Assembly (NCBI RefSeq): GCF_025150745.1
Contig: NZ_CP102282.1
Coordinates: 1,313,501-1,377,500 of the forward strand
Direction: 5' to 3'
Origin: Eubacterium ventriosum
Lineage (GTDB): Bacteria; Bacillota; Clostridia; Lachnospirales; Lachnospiraceae
DNA length: 64,000 nucleotides
Positions 1 through 8,911 of the stretch are shown piece by piece. The notes below the pieces were generated by a model. That model was not told the origin of the DNA and searched no databases. It saw nothing but the letters and a program-made list of their open reading frames with translations. Numbering within the stretch: position 1 is the first letter of the stretch; every line of letters starts with the position of its first letter. The position numbers and the translations under genes are program-made.

Positions 1-324
1 AATCTTACTAATTATATAGAAGTAAAGTTTGATGATGACAGATATGTTACATATGATTCTAAACAGGCAGAAGAGTTGGAACTGGCTTACGCTGTTACAA
101 TTCATAAATCTCAAGGTAGCGAATATCCGGCAGTTGTAATGCCTTTGGTTTCGGGAGCTTCGATGCTTATGACAAGGAATCTTTTGTATACGGGAGTTAC
201 AAGAGCAAAGAAATGTGTGTGCATAGTCGGCAGAAAAGAAACTTTTAACGCAATGGTTAAAAATGAAGATCAACATAAGAGATATTCAGGATTGAAATGG
301 CAACTTATTAATTATTATCAATAA
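1..324 (+). CDS. RecD2-like ATP-dependent DNA helicase, C-terminal end (partial)
   Basis: The reading frame is open from base 1 and ends in TAA at 322-324, so only the last ~107 codons of a longer gene are present. The visible part carries the superfamily 1 C-terminal motor motifs: AVTIHKSQGSEY (about residues 29-40 of the fragment) and LLYTGVTRAKKCVCIVG, which match the RecD/UvrD C2 domain. RecD2 enzymes are 5'-3' helicases acting in repair. The comF gene follows after 14 nt, a common Clostridia pairing. Family assignment is good; RecD2 rather than another SF1 helicase is inferred from the neighbour. Confidence 0.8.
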   Translation, partial: NLTNYIEVKFDDDRYVTYDSKQAEELELAYAVTIHKSQGSEYPAVVMPLVSGASMLMTRNLLYTGVTRAKKCVCIVGRKETFNAMVKNEDQHKRYSGLKWQLINYYQ

Positions 325-338
325 GAAAAGGTGGGGGA

Positions 339-1046
339 ATGTTAGGTAGAGTAATTGAGTGGATGTATCCAACAGTTTGCCCGGTTTGTCAAAAAGTTCT
401 TGGCAAGGGAAAGATTATATGTGATACATGTAAAGATGAGTTACATATCATTAATGAGCCAAGGTGTGCTAAGTGTGGCAAACCATTAACAGACAGTGGT
501 AAAACATATTGTAATGATTGCAAAAAGATGAAACATTACTATGACAGGGCAAGGTCTGTTTTTGAATACACAGGGGAAATGAAACTTGTTTTATACAGAT
601 TTAAATATGGAAATTCCAGGGATTATGGGAAATTTTTTGCAAAAGTGGCAAAAGATGTATTGGAAAATAAATTGAAAGAATGGAATGTTCAGGCAATAAT
701 TCCGGTTCCAATGTATAAAGATAAGGAAATAAAGAGAGGTTATAATCAGGCGGAAGTTTTTGGCAGAGCGCTAAGTAAGGAGACGGGAATTGCTTTAGAC
801 GATAAATGTATTATTAGAAAGAAGTCTACGGTTCCCCAGAAAAAGCTTAGCAATGAAATGCGGAAAATTAATTTGCAGAAAGCCTTTGGCGTGGACAGGA
901 AAATATGCTCCGAATATAAAACAGTACTTTTAGTTGATGACATATATACAACAGGTAGTACTTTTGATGCCTGTGCAAAGGTGTTAAAGGTGGCAGGAGT
1001 TGAGAAAGTGTATTGTCTTTCCGTGGCAGTTGGAAGGGATGGATAG
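339..1046 (+). CDS. comF: ComF family phosphoribosyltransferase-like protein
   Basis: 235 residues. The N-terminus has four CxxC pairs (CPVC, CDTC, CAKC, CNDC, about residues 14-60), the zinc-finger-like region of ComF/ComFC. The C-terminus has the PRPP-binding loop VLLVDDIYTTGST (about residues 195-207). The family is needed for DNA uptake in competent bacteria and its PRTase-type fold is conserved widely in non-competent Clostridia too. Start ATG 339 follows GGTGGGGG. It lies just downstream of the helicase and is probably co-transcribed with it. Confidence 0.9.
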   Translation: MLGRVIEWMYPTVCPVCQKVLGKGKIICDTCKDELHIINEPRCAKCGKPLTDSGKTYCNDCKKMKHYYDRARSVFEYTGEMKLVLYRFKYGNSRDYGKFFAKVAKDVLENKLKEWNVQAIIPVPMYKDKEIKRGYNQAEVFGRALSKETGIALDDKCIIRKKSTVPQKKLSNEMRKINLQKAFGVDRKICSEYKTVLLVDDIYTTGSTFDACAKVLKVAGVEKVYCLSVAVGRDG

Positions 1047-1120
1047 AATAATAAAAAAGACTATAGTTTATGAATTAATCCAGGTTCAAAATATAAATCG
1101 TAAATATTAATAAAAAAATG

Positions 1121-1149
1121 TTGACGCATTTGTATTTACGTGTTATATT
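1121..1149 (+). promoter_or_regulatory. Sigma-A promoter for rpmG-secE-nusG
   Basis: TTGACG (1121-1126), 17-nt spacer, TATATT (1144-1149). It sits about 84 nt before the rpmG start and after the comF stop, so it should drive the rpmG-secE-nusG transcript. Confidence 0.75.
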
Positions 1150-1170
1150 TATGAGGCGAGCAACTAGGTC

Positions 1171-1183
1171 TTTTTTTTTTTTT
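1171..1183 (+). repeat. 13-nt poly-T tract in the rpmG leader
   Basis: An uninterrupted run of 13 T lies 22 nt after the -10 box, inside the predicted 5' leader of rpmG. No stable hairpin precedes it, so it is not a normal intrinsic terminator. Such tracts are prone to polymerase and replication slippage. Confidence 0.7.
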
Positions 1184-1232
1184 GCAAAAAAATTTAGACT
1201 TTAAACATATAAAAAATGCGGAGGTGAAACTC

Positions 1233-1382
1233 ATGAGAACAAGAATTACATTAGAATGTACTGAATGTAAACAGCGTAATTACAATACAACAAAGGATAA
1301 GAAGACTCATCCAGACAGAGTTGAAACAAAGAAGTATTGTAAATTCTGCCAGAAACATACATTACACAAAGAAACTAAATAG
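1233..1382 (+). CDS. rpmG: 50S ribosomal protein L33
   Basis: 49 residues, the normal L33 length, starting [17 protein letters not shown]. Two cysteine pairs (CTEC near residues 9-12 and CKFC near 35-38) form the zinc ribbon of the zinc-binding C+ paralogue. ATG 1233 is chosen because GGAGGTG at 1220-1226 is correctly spaced and because residues encoded further upstream have no L33 similarity. The rpmG-secE-nusG order is standard in Firmicutes. Confidence 0.97.
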   Translation: MRTRITLECTECKQRNYNTTKDKKTHPDRVETKKYCKFCQKHTLHKETK

Positions 1383-1406
1383 TTTGAGTTAATGGAGGGT
1401 AAGAAA

Positions 1407-1616
1407 ATGGCAGAGGCAACTAAGAAGAAAGAAAGCCGTATTAAGACTTGGTGGACAGGTGTTAAGGCTGAATTTTCAAGAATTATCTGGCCGGATAAAG
1501 CAACAATTATTAGACAGACAGTTGTTGTTGTGGTAATCACAATTATCGTAGGTGTTCTTATTTCTCTCATTGATAGTGTTGTACAATTAGGATTAGATGC
1601 TATTATTGGAAGATAA
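1407..1616 (+). CDS. secE: Preprotein translocase subunit SecE
   Basis: 69 residues with a Lys-rich N-terminus, the conserved W-x-G-V-K-A-E-F-x-x-I-x-W-P amphipathic segment (about residues 16-30) and one C-terminal membrane helix. SecE stabilises SecY in the SecYEG channel. ATG 1407 is preferred over in-frame ATG 1392 because the latter overlaps the Shine-Dalgarno GGAGGG (1394-1399). Lies between rpmG and nusG as usual. Confidence 0.95.
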   Translation: MAEATKKKESRIKTWWTGVKAEFSRIIWPDKATIIRQTVVVVVITIIVGVLISLIDSVVQLGLDAIIGR

Positions 1617-1640
1617 GAATTAAAAATATGAGGTGATTAA

Positions 1641-2159
1641 ATGTCAGAAGCAAATTGGTACGTTGTTCATACTTATTCAGGGTATGAGAATAAAGTTAAG
1701 ACTACTATTGAACAGACAATTGAGAATAGAAAATTGCACGATCAAATATTAGAAGTATCAGTACCTACACAGGAAGTTGTCGAACTTAAAAACGGCGTAA
1801 GAAAAGTTTCTGAGAAAAAACTTTTCCCAGGTTATGTGCTTATAAACATGGTTATGAATGATGATACATGGTATGTTGTAAGAAACACAAGAGGTGTTAC
1901 AGGGTTTGTAGGTCCTGGATCTAAGCCGGTTCCACTTACTGATACAGAAATGCTTTCTCTTGGAATCAAGAATGAAAAAGTTGAAGTTGATTTTAAAGAA
2001 GGCGATATGATTGCAGTCATCGGTGGCGTTTGGTCAGGTACAGCAGGCGTGGTTAAACGTATTGATGAGAACAGACAGACAGTCACAATTAATGTTGACA
2101 TGTTTGGTAGAGAAACTCCTGTAGAATTAAACTTTACAGAAGTTAAAAAGATGAATTAA
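1641..2159 (+). CDS. nusG: Transcription termination/antitermination factor NusG
   Basis: 172 residues. The NGN domain (1-110) begins NWYVVHTYSGYENKV and includes LFPGYVLINMVMND; the KOW domain (about 120-172) has EGDMIAVIGGVWSGTAGVVKRID. NusG binds RNA polymerase and modulates pausing and transcription-translation coupling. Start ATG 1641 follows GAGGTGATT. It sits directly before the rplKA leader. Confidence 0.97.
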   Translation: MSEANWYVVHTYSGYENKVKTTIEQTIENRKLHDQILEVSVPTQEVVELKNGVRKVSEKKLFPGYVLINMVMNDDTWYVVRNTRGVTGFVGPGSKPVPLTDTEMLSLGIKNEKVEVDFKEGDMIAVIGGVWSGTAGVVKRIDENRQTVTINVDMFGRETPVELNFTEVKKMN

Positions 2160-2231
2160 GATTCACATTGTGAATTTTAATAATGCACATAAGTGCTAAT
2201 AGAAGAAGGTTTTGCAATGAATAGCAAGGCC

Positions 2232-2257
2232 GTGGGAGGGATTCCCGCTAATACCAC
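2232..2257 (+). promoter_or_regulatory. Candidate L1-binding leader motif before rplK
   Basis: GTGGGAGGG, then TTCCCGCTA, then TACCAC at 2232-2257. Terminal GTGG/CCAC arms can pair, enclosing a purine-rich bulge like the L1 site of 23S rRNA. A near-identical 26-nt copy (22 of 26 positions) precedes rplA at 2726-2751. L1-type mRNA operators in L11-L1 operons are well established; assignment here is by sequence and position only. Confidence 0.55.
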
Positions 2258-2278
2258 AAATTTAGGAGGTGCCGAAAG

Positions 2279-2704
2279 ATGGCAAAGAAAGTAGAAGGTT
2301 ACATTAAATTGCAGATCGAAGCTGGCAAAGCAACACCAGCTCCACCAGTTGGTCCAGCACTTGGACAGCATGGATTAAACATCGTTCAGTTCACAAAGGA
2401 CTTTAACGCAAGAACAGCTGATCAGCCGGGAATGATTATTCCAGTTGTTATCACTGTTTACCAGGACAAGAGTTTTAGTTTCGTAACAAAAACTCCTCCA
2501 GCAGCAGTATTATTAAAGAAAGCTTGCAAGATCCAGAAGGGTGCAGGCAATTCATTAAAAGAAACAGTTGCTACAATCTCAAAGGCTGATTTACAGCAGA
2601 TCGCTGAAACAAAGATGCAGGATTTAAATGCTGCAAGCATTGAAGCTGCTATGAGCATGATCGCAGGAACAGCTAGAAGTATGGGAATTAAGGTTGAAGA
2701 CTAA
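2279..2704 (+). CDS. rplK: 50S ribosomal protein L11
   Basis: 141 residues, the standard length. N-terminus [30 protein letters not shown] is the L11 signature, and the C-terminal domain ([12 protein letters not shown]) binds 23S rRNA at the GTPase-associated centre. ATG 2279 follows AGGAGGTGCC. Preceded by the candidate L1 operator and followed by rplA. Confidence 0.98.
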   Translation: MAKKVEGYIKLQIEAGKATPAPPVGPALGQHGLNIVQFTKDFNARTADQPGMIIPVVITVYQDKSFSFVTKTPPAAVLLKKACKIQKGAGNSLKETVATISKADLQQIAETKMQDLNAASIEAAMSMIAGTARSMGIKVED

Positions 2705-2725
2705 TTTTAAAATGAATTGAAAAAA

Positions 2726-2751
2726 GTGGGAGGTATATCCGCTATTACCAC
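2726..2751 (+). promoter_or_regulatory. Second candidate L1-binding motif, before rplA
   Basis: GTGGGAGGTATATCCGCTAT followed by TACCAC, differing at only four positions from the motif before rplK. It sits immediately upstream of the AGGAGG Shine-Dalgarno of rplA, so protein binding here could block rplA translation. Confidence 0.55.
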
Positions 2752-2763
2752 TAGGAGGTTTAA

Positions 2764-3468
2764 ATGAAAAGAGGAAAGAAATATACAGAGGCAGCAAAGT
2801 TAATCGATAGAGCTGCACAGTATGACACAGAAGAAGCTATTTCTTTAGTAAAGAAAGCAGCAGTTGCAAAATTTGATGAAACAATAGAATGTCACATCAG
2901 AACAGGTTGTGATGGACGTCATGCAGATCAGCAGATCCGTGGTGCTGTAGTATTACCTAACGGTACAGGTAAAACTGTTAAAGTTTTAGTTTTCGCTAAA
3001 GGTGCTAAGGCTGATGAAGCTCAGGCAGCAGGCGCTGATTTTGTAGGCGGTGAAGAGTTAATACCAAGAATCCAGAATGATGGATGGTTAGACTTCGACG
3101 TTGTTGTTGCTACACCAGACATGATGGGTGTTGTTGGTAGACTTGGTCGTGTACTTGGACCTAAGGGCTTAATGCCAAACCCTAAAGCAGGTACAGTTAC
3201 AATGGACGTAACAAAAGCTATTGATGATATTAAAGCTGGTAAGATTGAATATAGATTAGACAAGGCTAATATCATTCATGTTCCAGTTGGAAAAGCTTCA
3301 TTTACAGAAGAACAGTTAGTAGAAAACTTCAATGCACTTATGGGTGCTATTAATAAAGCTAAACCAGCTGCAGTTAAGGGTGCTTACTTAAAGAGCGTTA
3401 CTCTTACATCAACAATGGGACCTGGAGTAAAGGTTAACCCAACTAAGTTAGTAAACGCTAACGCATAA
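2764..3468 (+). CDS. rplA: 50S ribosomal protein L1
   Basis: 234 residues. Begins [21 protein letters not shown] and contains the L1 hallmark [20 protein letters not shown] (about residues 122-142). L1 forms the mobile stalk near the E site and is the usual autogenous repressor of its own operon. ATG 2764 follows AGGAGGTTTAA. Confidence 0.98.
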   Translation: MKRGKKYTEAAKLIDRAAQYDTEEAISLVKKAAVAKFDETIECHIRTGCDGRHADQQIRGAVVLPNGTGKTVKVLVFAKGAKADEAQAAGADFVGGEELIPRIQNDGWLDFDVVVATPDMMGVVGRLGRVLGPKGLMPNPKAGTVTMDVTKAIDDIKAGKIEYRLDKANIIHVPVGKASFTEEQLVENFNALMGAINKAKPAAVKGAYLKSVTLTSTMGPGVKVNPTKLVNANA

Positions 3469-3493
3469 TTTAAGGTTGTTACTGAACAATCAG

Positions 3494-3522
3494 TTGACAA
3501 TAAAATAAGAATGTGCTATTAT
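3494..3522 (+). promoter_or_regulatory. Sigma-A promoter for rplJL
   Basis: Consensus TTGACA (3494-3499), 17-nt spacer, TATTAT (3517-3522). Transcription would start just before the L10 leader, giving rplJL an expression unit separate from rplKA. Confidence 0.85.
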
Positions 3523-3529
3523 GCACAAG

Positions 3530-3668
3530 TGGTTTAATACCAATTGCCGAAGACAGTAGGTGCCTACGGGGATTTATCCTTGACAAGGGCGTAAACTTAG
3601 TACCTACCGAGGAATGAAGTTATAAGTATGACTGACAATACCTCTCTGTTTCGGCAGAGAGGTTTTTT
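3530..3668 (+). ncRNA. L10 ribosomal protein leader with attenuator
   Basis: The stretch has the conserved L10-leader elements: GCCGAAGACAGTAGGTGCC near 3545, TACCTACCGAGGAATGAAG near 3601, and a terminal hairpin CCTCTCTG/CAGAGAGG (3641-3648 and 3655-3662) followed by six T. L10(L12)4 binding to this leader is known to repress rplJL; the intrinsic terminator indicates a transcriptional attenuation design here. Confidence 0.9.
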
Positions 3669-3737
3669 ATACTATTGTATAATATTCGGCGCAATGTTTG
3701 GTTGCAGACCTAAATTTTATAAGGAGGCAAAACAATC

Positions 3738-4232
3738 ATGGCAAAAGTAGAGTTAAAGAAACCTGTCGTTGAAGAGATTTCAGAATTACTCAATGGTGCA
3801 GCTACAGCAGTTGTTGTAGATTACCGTGGACTTACTGTTGCAGAAGATACAGAACTTCGTAAGCAGTTAAGAGAAGCTGGTGTTGTATACAAAGTATACA
3901 AGAACACTATGATTAATTTTGCAATCAAAGATACTGAATTCGCAGATTTAGCTCAGCATCTTGAAGGACCAACAGCTATTGCAGTATGTAAAGATGATGC
4001 TACAGCAGCAGCTAGAGTATTAGCAAAATTCGCTAAGACAGCTGAGGCTTTGGAAATCAAAGGTGGCGTAGTTGACGGAATTTACTACGATGCAGTAGGA
4101 ATCGGTCAGATTGCATCTATCCCATCAAGAGAAGTACTTCTCTCAAAATTACTTGGATCTATGCAGTCACCAGTTACAAACTTCGCTCGTGTTATTAAGC
4201 AGATTGCTGAAAAGAACGAAGAAGTTGCATAA
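3738..4232 (+). CDS. rplJ: 50S ribosomal protein L10
   Basis: 164 residues. VELKKPVVEEI, VVVDYRGLTVAEDTELRKQLR and YKVYKNTM (residues about 4-57) are typical of L10. The C-terminal helix (about 135-164) carries the L7/L12 dimers. ATG 3738 follows AAGGAGGC. The gene is placed directly behind its own leader and before rplL. Confidence 0.98.
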   Translation: MAKVELKKPVVEEISELLNGAATAVVVDYRGLTVAEDTELRKQLREAGVVYKVYKNTMINFAIKDTEFADLAQHLEGPTAIAVCKDDATAAARVLAKFAKTAEALEIKGGVVDGIYYDAVGIGQIASIPSREVLLSKLLGSMQSPVTNFARVIKQIAEKNEEVA

Positions 4233-4330
4233 TCAGGCATAACCTGATAATGAATGCTAAGCATTCACATTAAAGATGGATTTAATAACATCGAAACAAT
4301 TATAAAGAATTATTAATGGAGGAAATTACA

Positions 4331-4696
4331 ATGACAACAGCAGAAATCATTGAAGTAATCAAAGGATTAACAGTTTTAGAATTAAACGATTTAGTAAAAG
4401 CATGTGAAGAAGAATTTGGCGTATCTGCAGCAGCAGGTGTTGTAGTAGCAGCAGCTGGAGCAGAAGGTGGAGCAGCTGAAGAAAAGACAGAATTCGACGT
4501 AGAATTAACAGAAGTTGGTGCTAACAAGGTTAAGGTTATCAAGGCTGTTAAGGATGCTACAGGATTAGGATTAAAGGAAGCTAAGGAAGTAGTTGACGGA
4601 GCTCCTAAGGTAGTTAAAGAAGGTGCTACAAAGGAAGAAGCAGAAGCATTAAAGGCTCAGTTAGAAGAAGTTGGAGCAGTTGTAACATTAAAATAA
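4331..4696 (+). CDS. rplL: 50S ribosomal protein L7/L12
   Basis: 121 residues, normal length. N-terminal dimerisation helix pair ([20 protein letters not shown]), an Ala/Gly-rich hinge (about residues 36-52) and the C-terminal factor-binding domain with [22 protein letters not shown] 4331 is preferred over upstream in-frame ATG 4316, because GGAGG at 4319-4323 is the ribosome-binding site and lies within the codons that the longer start would add. Confidence 0.98.
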   Translation: MTTAEIIEVIKGLTVLELNDLVKACEEEFGVSAAAGVVVAAAGAEGGAAEEKTEFDVELTEVGANKVKVIKAVKDATGLGLKEAKEVVDGAPKVVKEGATKEEAEALKAQLEEVGAVVTLK

Positions 4697-4730
4697 TCGC
4701 GACAAACTTTTCGCAGAGCGTGCGCTCGAA

Positions 4731-4784
4731 CATAAAAAGAGAGACAGGGTTGTGTTTACACAAAACCCTGTCTCTCTTTTTATG
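4731..4784 (+). terminator. Strong terminator hairpin after rplL
   Basis: A perfect 19-bp stem (4731-4749 with 4766-4784; arms start CATAAAAAGAGAGACAGGG) with loop sequence TGTGTTTACACA. The right arm contains five T. It is followed by a second hairpin, GCACGCGTACATT paired with AATGTACGTGTGC (about 4788-4818). The same two-hairpin design with the GTGTTTACAC loop recurs after tuf. Confidence 0.85.
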
Positions 4785-4894
4785 TTTGCACGCGTACATT
4801 CTACAAATGTACGTGTGCTTTCTTCGATACCAAGCTGATAGTGTTTAAAAATATAACCCCAATAATCAAACAGAAATATTCAATAAAAAAGCCC

Positions 4895-4923
4895 TTGACA
4901 CCAATTGTTTCCTATGGTAAAAT
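4895..4923 (+). promoter_or_regulatory. Sigma-A promoter for rpoBC
   Basis: TTGACA (4895-4900), 17-nt spacer, TAAAAT (4918-4923), about 130 nt before rpoB. It shows that rpoBC has its own promoter beyond the rplL terminator. The 4697-5054 gap otherwise holds only the tandem terminator hairpins. Confidence 0.8.
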
Positions 4924-5054
4924 TCTACTGTTATGCTTAAAAGTAGGCGTAGTGCGCCCTTTTGACAACAATGAAAGTGCTAAAACAGTACAAAAACTTA
5001 ATTTTATTAAGCAAAAGTAACTAAAAAAGTAATAAAATAAAGACAAGGAGTGAA

Positions 5055-8000
5055 ATGTCAATGGAGAAAAACAGAATTCGCCCTGTGAAATCAGGAAAAG
5101 GCATACGTATGAGTTATTCAAGACAAAAAGAAGTTCTTGGAATGCCTAATCTTATTGAAGTTCAGAGAGATTCATATGAGTGGTTCCTGAGTACAGGTCT
5201 TAAGGAAGTATTGGAAGATATATCTCCGATTGAAGATTACGCACAAAACTTAAGCCTTGAGTTTGTTGACTTCAAATTATGCGAAGATGAGAAGAAGTAC
5301 ACAATCGAGGAATGTAAGGAAAGAGATGCAACATATTCTGCACCTTTAAAAGTTAAAGTAAGACTTCATAACAAGGAGACAGGTGAATTTACAGAACACG
5401 ATATTTTCATGGGTGATTTACCACTTATGACTGCAACAGGTACATTCGTTATCAATGGTGCAGAACGTGTTATCGTAAGCCAGTTGGTTCGTTCACCAGG
5501 TATCTATTACGTTATCGGTCATGATAAAGTAGGTAAGGAATTATATACATCACAGGTTATTCCTAACAGAGGTGCATGGCTTGAATACGAAACAGATTCA
5601 AATGATATTTTCTATGTTCGTGTAGATAGAACAAGAAAGCTTCCTGTAACAGTTCTTATTAGAGCTTTAGGAATTGGAACAAATGCTGAAATCACTGAAT
5701 TATTCGGTGAAGAAGAAAAACTTACAGCAACATTTGAGAAAGATCCAAGTACAAGCTATGAAGAAGGCCTTTTAGAACTTTACAAAAAGATTCGTCCGGG
5801 CGAACCTCTTAGCGTTGACAGTGCTGAATCAATCGTTGCAGGTATGTTCTTTGATGCAAGAAGATATGACCTTGCAAGAGTTGGTCGTTATAAATACAAC
5901 AAGAAATTGGCTTACAAGAACCGTATTAAAGGTTTACCATTAGCTGAAGATGTTGTAGATATGACAACAGGAGAAGTTTTAGCAGAAGCCGGAACTGTTG
6001 TAACAGAAGAACTTGCTATTAAGATTCAGAATGCAGCTGTTCCATCAGTAATGATTCAGACAGATATTAAGAATGAAAAAGTTCTTTCAAACCTTGCTGT
6101 AGATATTAATGCATATGTTGACTTTGATTGTAAAGAATTGGGAATTAATGAAGAGGTTTATTACCCTGTTCTTGCTGAAATTCTTGCTGAAAATGAAACA
6201 GAAGAAGAATTAAAAGATGCAATTAAGAGAAACGTACACGAATTGATTCCAAAGCATATTACTAAGGAAGATATTTTCGCTACAATCAACTATTGTATGA
6301 ATATTGAATATGGAATCGGTTCAGAAGATGATATTGACCACTTAGGAAACAGACGTATCCGTGCAGTTGGTGAATTACTTCAGAATCAGTATAGAATCGG
6401 TCTTTCAAGAATGGAAAGAGTTGTTCGTGAACGTATGACAACTCAGGATCTTGAAGGAGTTTCTCCACAGACATTAATTAATATAAAACCTGTAACTGCA
6501 GCTGTTAAGGAATTCTTCGGAAGTTCACAGTTGTCACAGTTTATGGATCAGAATAACCCATTGGGTGAATTAACACATAAGAGACGTTTATCAGCCTTAG
6601 GACCAGGTGGTCTTTCAAGAGATCGTGCCGGATTCGAGGTTCGAGACGTTCACTATACACATTACGGTAGAATGTGTCCTATTGAGACACCTGAAGGTCC
6701 TAACATCGGACTTATTAACTCATTTGCATCTTTCGCAAGATTAAATGAGTACGGATTTGTTGAGGCTCCATATAGAGTAGTAGACAAGTCAGATCCTGAA
6801 AATCCAAGAGTAACAGATGAAGTTGTTTACCTTACAGCAGATGAAGAAGATAATTACACTGTTGCACAGGCTAATGAACCATTGGATGCAGAAGGACATT
6901 TTGTACACAATAACGTATCAGGACGTTATAGAGAAGAAACATCACAGTTTGATAAGAAGAGAATTGACTTAATGGACGTTTCTCCTAGAATGGTATTTTC
7001 AGTTGCAACATCAATGATTCCATTCTTACAGAACGACGACTCAAACCGTGCCCTCATGGGATCAAACATGCAGCGTCAGGCCGTTCCACTTATTACAACA
7101 GAAGCTCCTGTTGTTGGTACAGGTATGGAAGCAAAGGCAGCTGTTGACTCAGGTGTTTGTGTTGTTGCTAAGCGTGCCGGTGTTATTGAAAGATCAACAT
7201 CAAAAGAAATTACTATCAGATATGATGATAATGGAGAAAAAGAAACATATAAGCTTCTTAAATTCCAGAGAAGTAACCAGAGTAACTGTTATAACCAGCG
7301 TTCAATAGTATTTAAGGGAGACCACGTAGAAGCAGGTGAAGTTATTGCTGATGGTGCATCAACATCTAACGGTGAAATTGCACTTGGTAAGAACCCACTT
7401 ATCGGTTTCATGACATGGGAAGGTTATAACTACGAAGATGCTGTACTTCTTAGTGAAAGATTAGTTCAGGACGATGTTTATACATCAATTCATATAGAAG
7501 AATACGAAACAGAAGCAAGAGATACTAAGCTTGGACCTGAAGAGATTACAAATGATGTTCCTGGCGTAGGTGATGAAGCCCGTAAAGACCTTGATGAAAG
7601 AGGTATTATCAGAATCGGTGCTGAAGTTCGTGCCGGAGATATTCTTGTTGGTAAGGTTACACCTAAGGGTGAAACAGAGCTTACACCTGAAGAAAGACTT
7701 TTGAGAGCAATCTTCGGTGAAAAGGCAAGAGAGGTAAGAGATACATCACTTAAGGTTCCACACGGTGAACAGGGTATCATTGTTGATGCTAAGGTATTCA
7801 AGAGAGAAAATGGAGACGAATTAGCTCCAGGCGTAAACGAATCAGTTCGTATTTACATTGCTCAGAAGAGAAAGATTTCCGTTGGTGATAAGATGGCCGG
7901 ACGTCATGGTAACAAGGGTGTAGTTTCACGAGTATTACCAGTAGAAGATATGCCATTCCTTCCAAACGGAAGACCACTTGATATCGTACTTAACCCATTG

Positions 8001-8891
8001 GGCGTACCTTCACGTATGAACATTGGTCAGGTCCTTGAAATTCACTTAAGCCTTGCAGCTAAAGTATTAGGATTTAACATTGCAACACCTGTATTTGACG
8101 GTGCTGACGAGTACGACATTATGGATACACTTGAAATGGCAAACGATTATGCCAATACAGAGTGGGAAGATTTCCAGGCAAAATATCAGGATAAATTAAA
8201 TCCTGAAGTTATGGAATATCTTGGTGAACACCTTGATCATAGAGAAGAATGGAAGGGTGTTCCAATTGCAAGAGATGGTAAGGTTAGACTTAGAGATGGT
8301 AGAACAGGTGATTACTTCGATAACCCTGTTACAATCGGATTCATGCATTACCTTAAGTTACATCACTTGGTTGATGATAAGATTCATGCACGTTCAACAG
8401 GTCCTTACTCATTAGTAACACAGCAGCCACTTGGTGGTAAAGCTCAGTTCGGTGGACAGAGATTTGGTGAAATGGAAGTTTGGGCACTTGAAGCTTATGG
8501 TGCATCATATACATTACAGGAAATCTTAACAGTTAAGTCTGATGACGTTGTAGGACGTGTTAAGACTTATGAAGCAATTATTAAGGGTGAAAACATCCCT
8601 CAGCCGGGAATTCCTGAATCATTCAAGGTACTTATTAAGGAACTTCAGTCATTAGCACTTGATGTTAAGGTATTAGATGAAAATGACAACGAAGTAGAAT
8701 TAAAAGAAAGCATTGATTACGGTGAAACAAACTTTAATGCAATTCTTAATGATAATAAGAACTATAGCCAGAAGAAAGAAGACAGCCAGAGCTTTGAACA
8801 GGCTGGTTATAGCACACAGGAATTTGTAGGTGAAGAACTCCAGACTGTTGATGCTCAGGGAAATGTAGTTGAAGATGGAATGGATGAATAA
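5055..8891 (+). CDS. rpoB: DNA-directed RNA polymerase beta subunit
   Basis: 1278 residues. The rifampicin-binding cluster (about residues 489-545: [28 protein letters not shown]) is of wild-type, drug-sensitive form at the usual resistance positions. [13 protein letters not shown] (about 943-955) and [20 protein letters not shown] (about 1126-1145) mark the active-site and clamp-proximal blocks. Two ATGs (5055 and 5061) both follow AAGGAG; the upstream one is used but the downstream one has the more usual spacing. Pairs with rpoC 20 nt downstream. Confidence 0.98.
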   Translation: MSMEKNRIRPVKSGKGIRMSYSRQKEVLGMPNLIEVQRDSYEWFLSTGLKEVLEDISPIEDYAQNLSLEFVDFKLCEDEKKYTIEECKERDATYSAPLKVKVRLHNKETGEFTEHDIFMGDLPLMTATGTFVINGAERVIVSQLVRSPGIYYVIGHDKVGKELYTSQVIPNRGAWLEYETDSNDIFYVRVDRTRKLPVTVLIRALGIGTNAEITELFGEEEKLTATFEKDPSTSYEEGLLELYKKIRPGEPLSVDSAESIVAGMFFDARRYDLARVGRYKYNKKLAYKNRIKGLPLAEDVVDMTTGEVLAEAGTVVTEELAIKIQNAAVPSVMIQTDIKNEKVLSNLAVDINAYVDFDCKELGINEEVYYPVLAEILAENETEEELKDAIKRNVHELIPKHITKEDIFATINYCMNIEYGIGSEDDIDHLGNRRIRAVGELLQNQYRIGLSRMERVVRERMTTQDLEGVSPQTLINIKPVTAAVKEFFGSSQLSQFMDQNNPLGELTHKRRLSALGPGGLSRDRAGFEVRDVHYTHYGRMCPIETPEGPNIGLINSFASFARLNEYGFVEAPYRVVDKSDPENPRVTDEVVYLTADEEDNYTVAQANEPLDAEGHFVHNNVSGRYREETSQFDKKRIDLMDVSPRMVFSVATSMIPFLQNDDSNRALMGSNMQRQAVPLITTEAPVVGTGMEAKAAVDSGVCVVAKRAGVIERSTSKEITIRYDDNGEKETYKLLKFQRSNQSNCYNQRSIVFKGDHVEAGEVIADGASTSNGEIALGKNPLIGFMTWEGYNYEDAVLLSERLVQDDVYTSIHIEEYETEARDTKLGPEEITNDVPGVGDEARKDLDERGIIRIGAEVRAGDILVGKVTPKGETELTPEERLLRAIFGEKAREVRDTSLKVPHGEQGIIVDAKVFKRENGDELAPGVNESVRIYIAQKRKISVGDKMAGRHGNKGVVSRVLPVEDMPFLPNGRPLDIVLNPLGVPSRMNIGQVLEIHLSLAAKVLGFNIATPVFDGADEYDIMDTLEMANDYANTEWEDFQAKYQDKLNPEVMEYLGEHLDHREEWKGVPIARDGKVRLRDGRTGDYFDNPVTIGFMHYLKLHHLVDDKIHARSTGPYSLVTQQPLGGKAQFGGQRFGEMEVWALEAYGASYTLQEILTVKSDDVVGRVKTYEAIIKGENIPQPGIPESFKVLIKELQSLALDVKVLDENDNEVELKESIDYGETNFNAILNDNKNYSQKKEDSQSFEQAGYSTQEFVGEELQTVDAQGNVVEDGMDE

Positions 8892-8911
8892 TTAAGAAGG
8901 GAGATTTGATC

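Noticed and set aside
1171-1183. Intrinsic terminator before rpmG
   Set aside because: No GC stem precedes the T-run.
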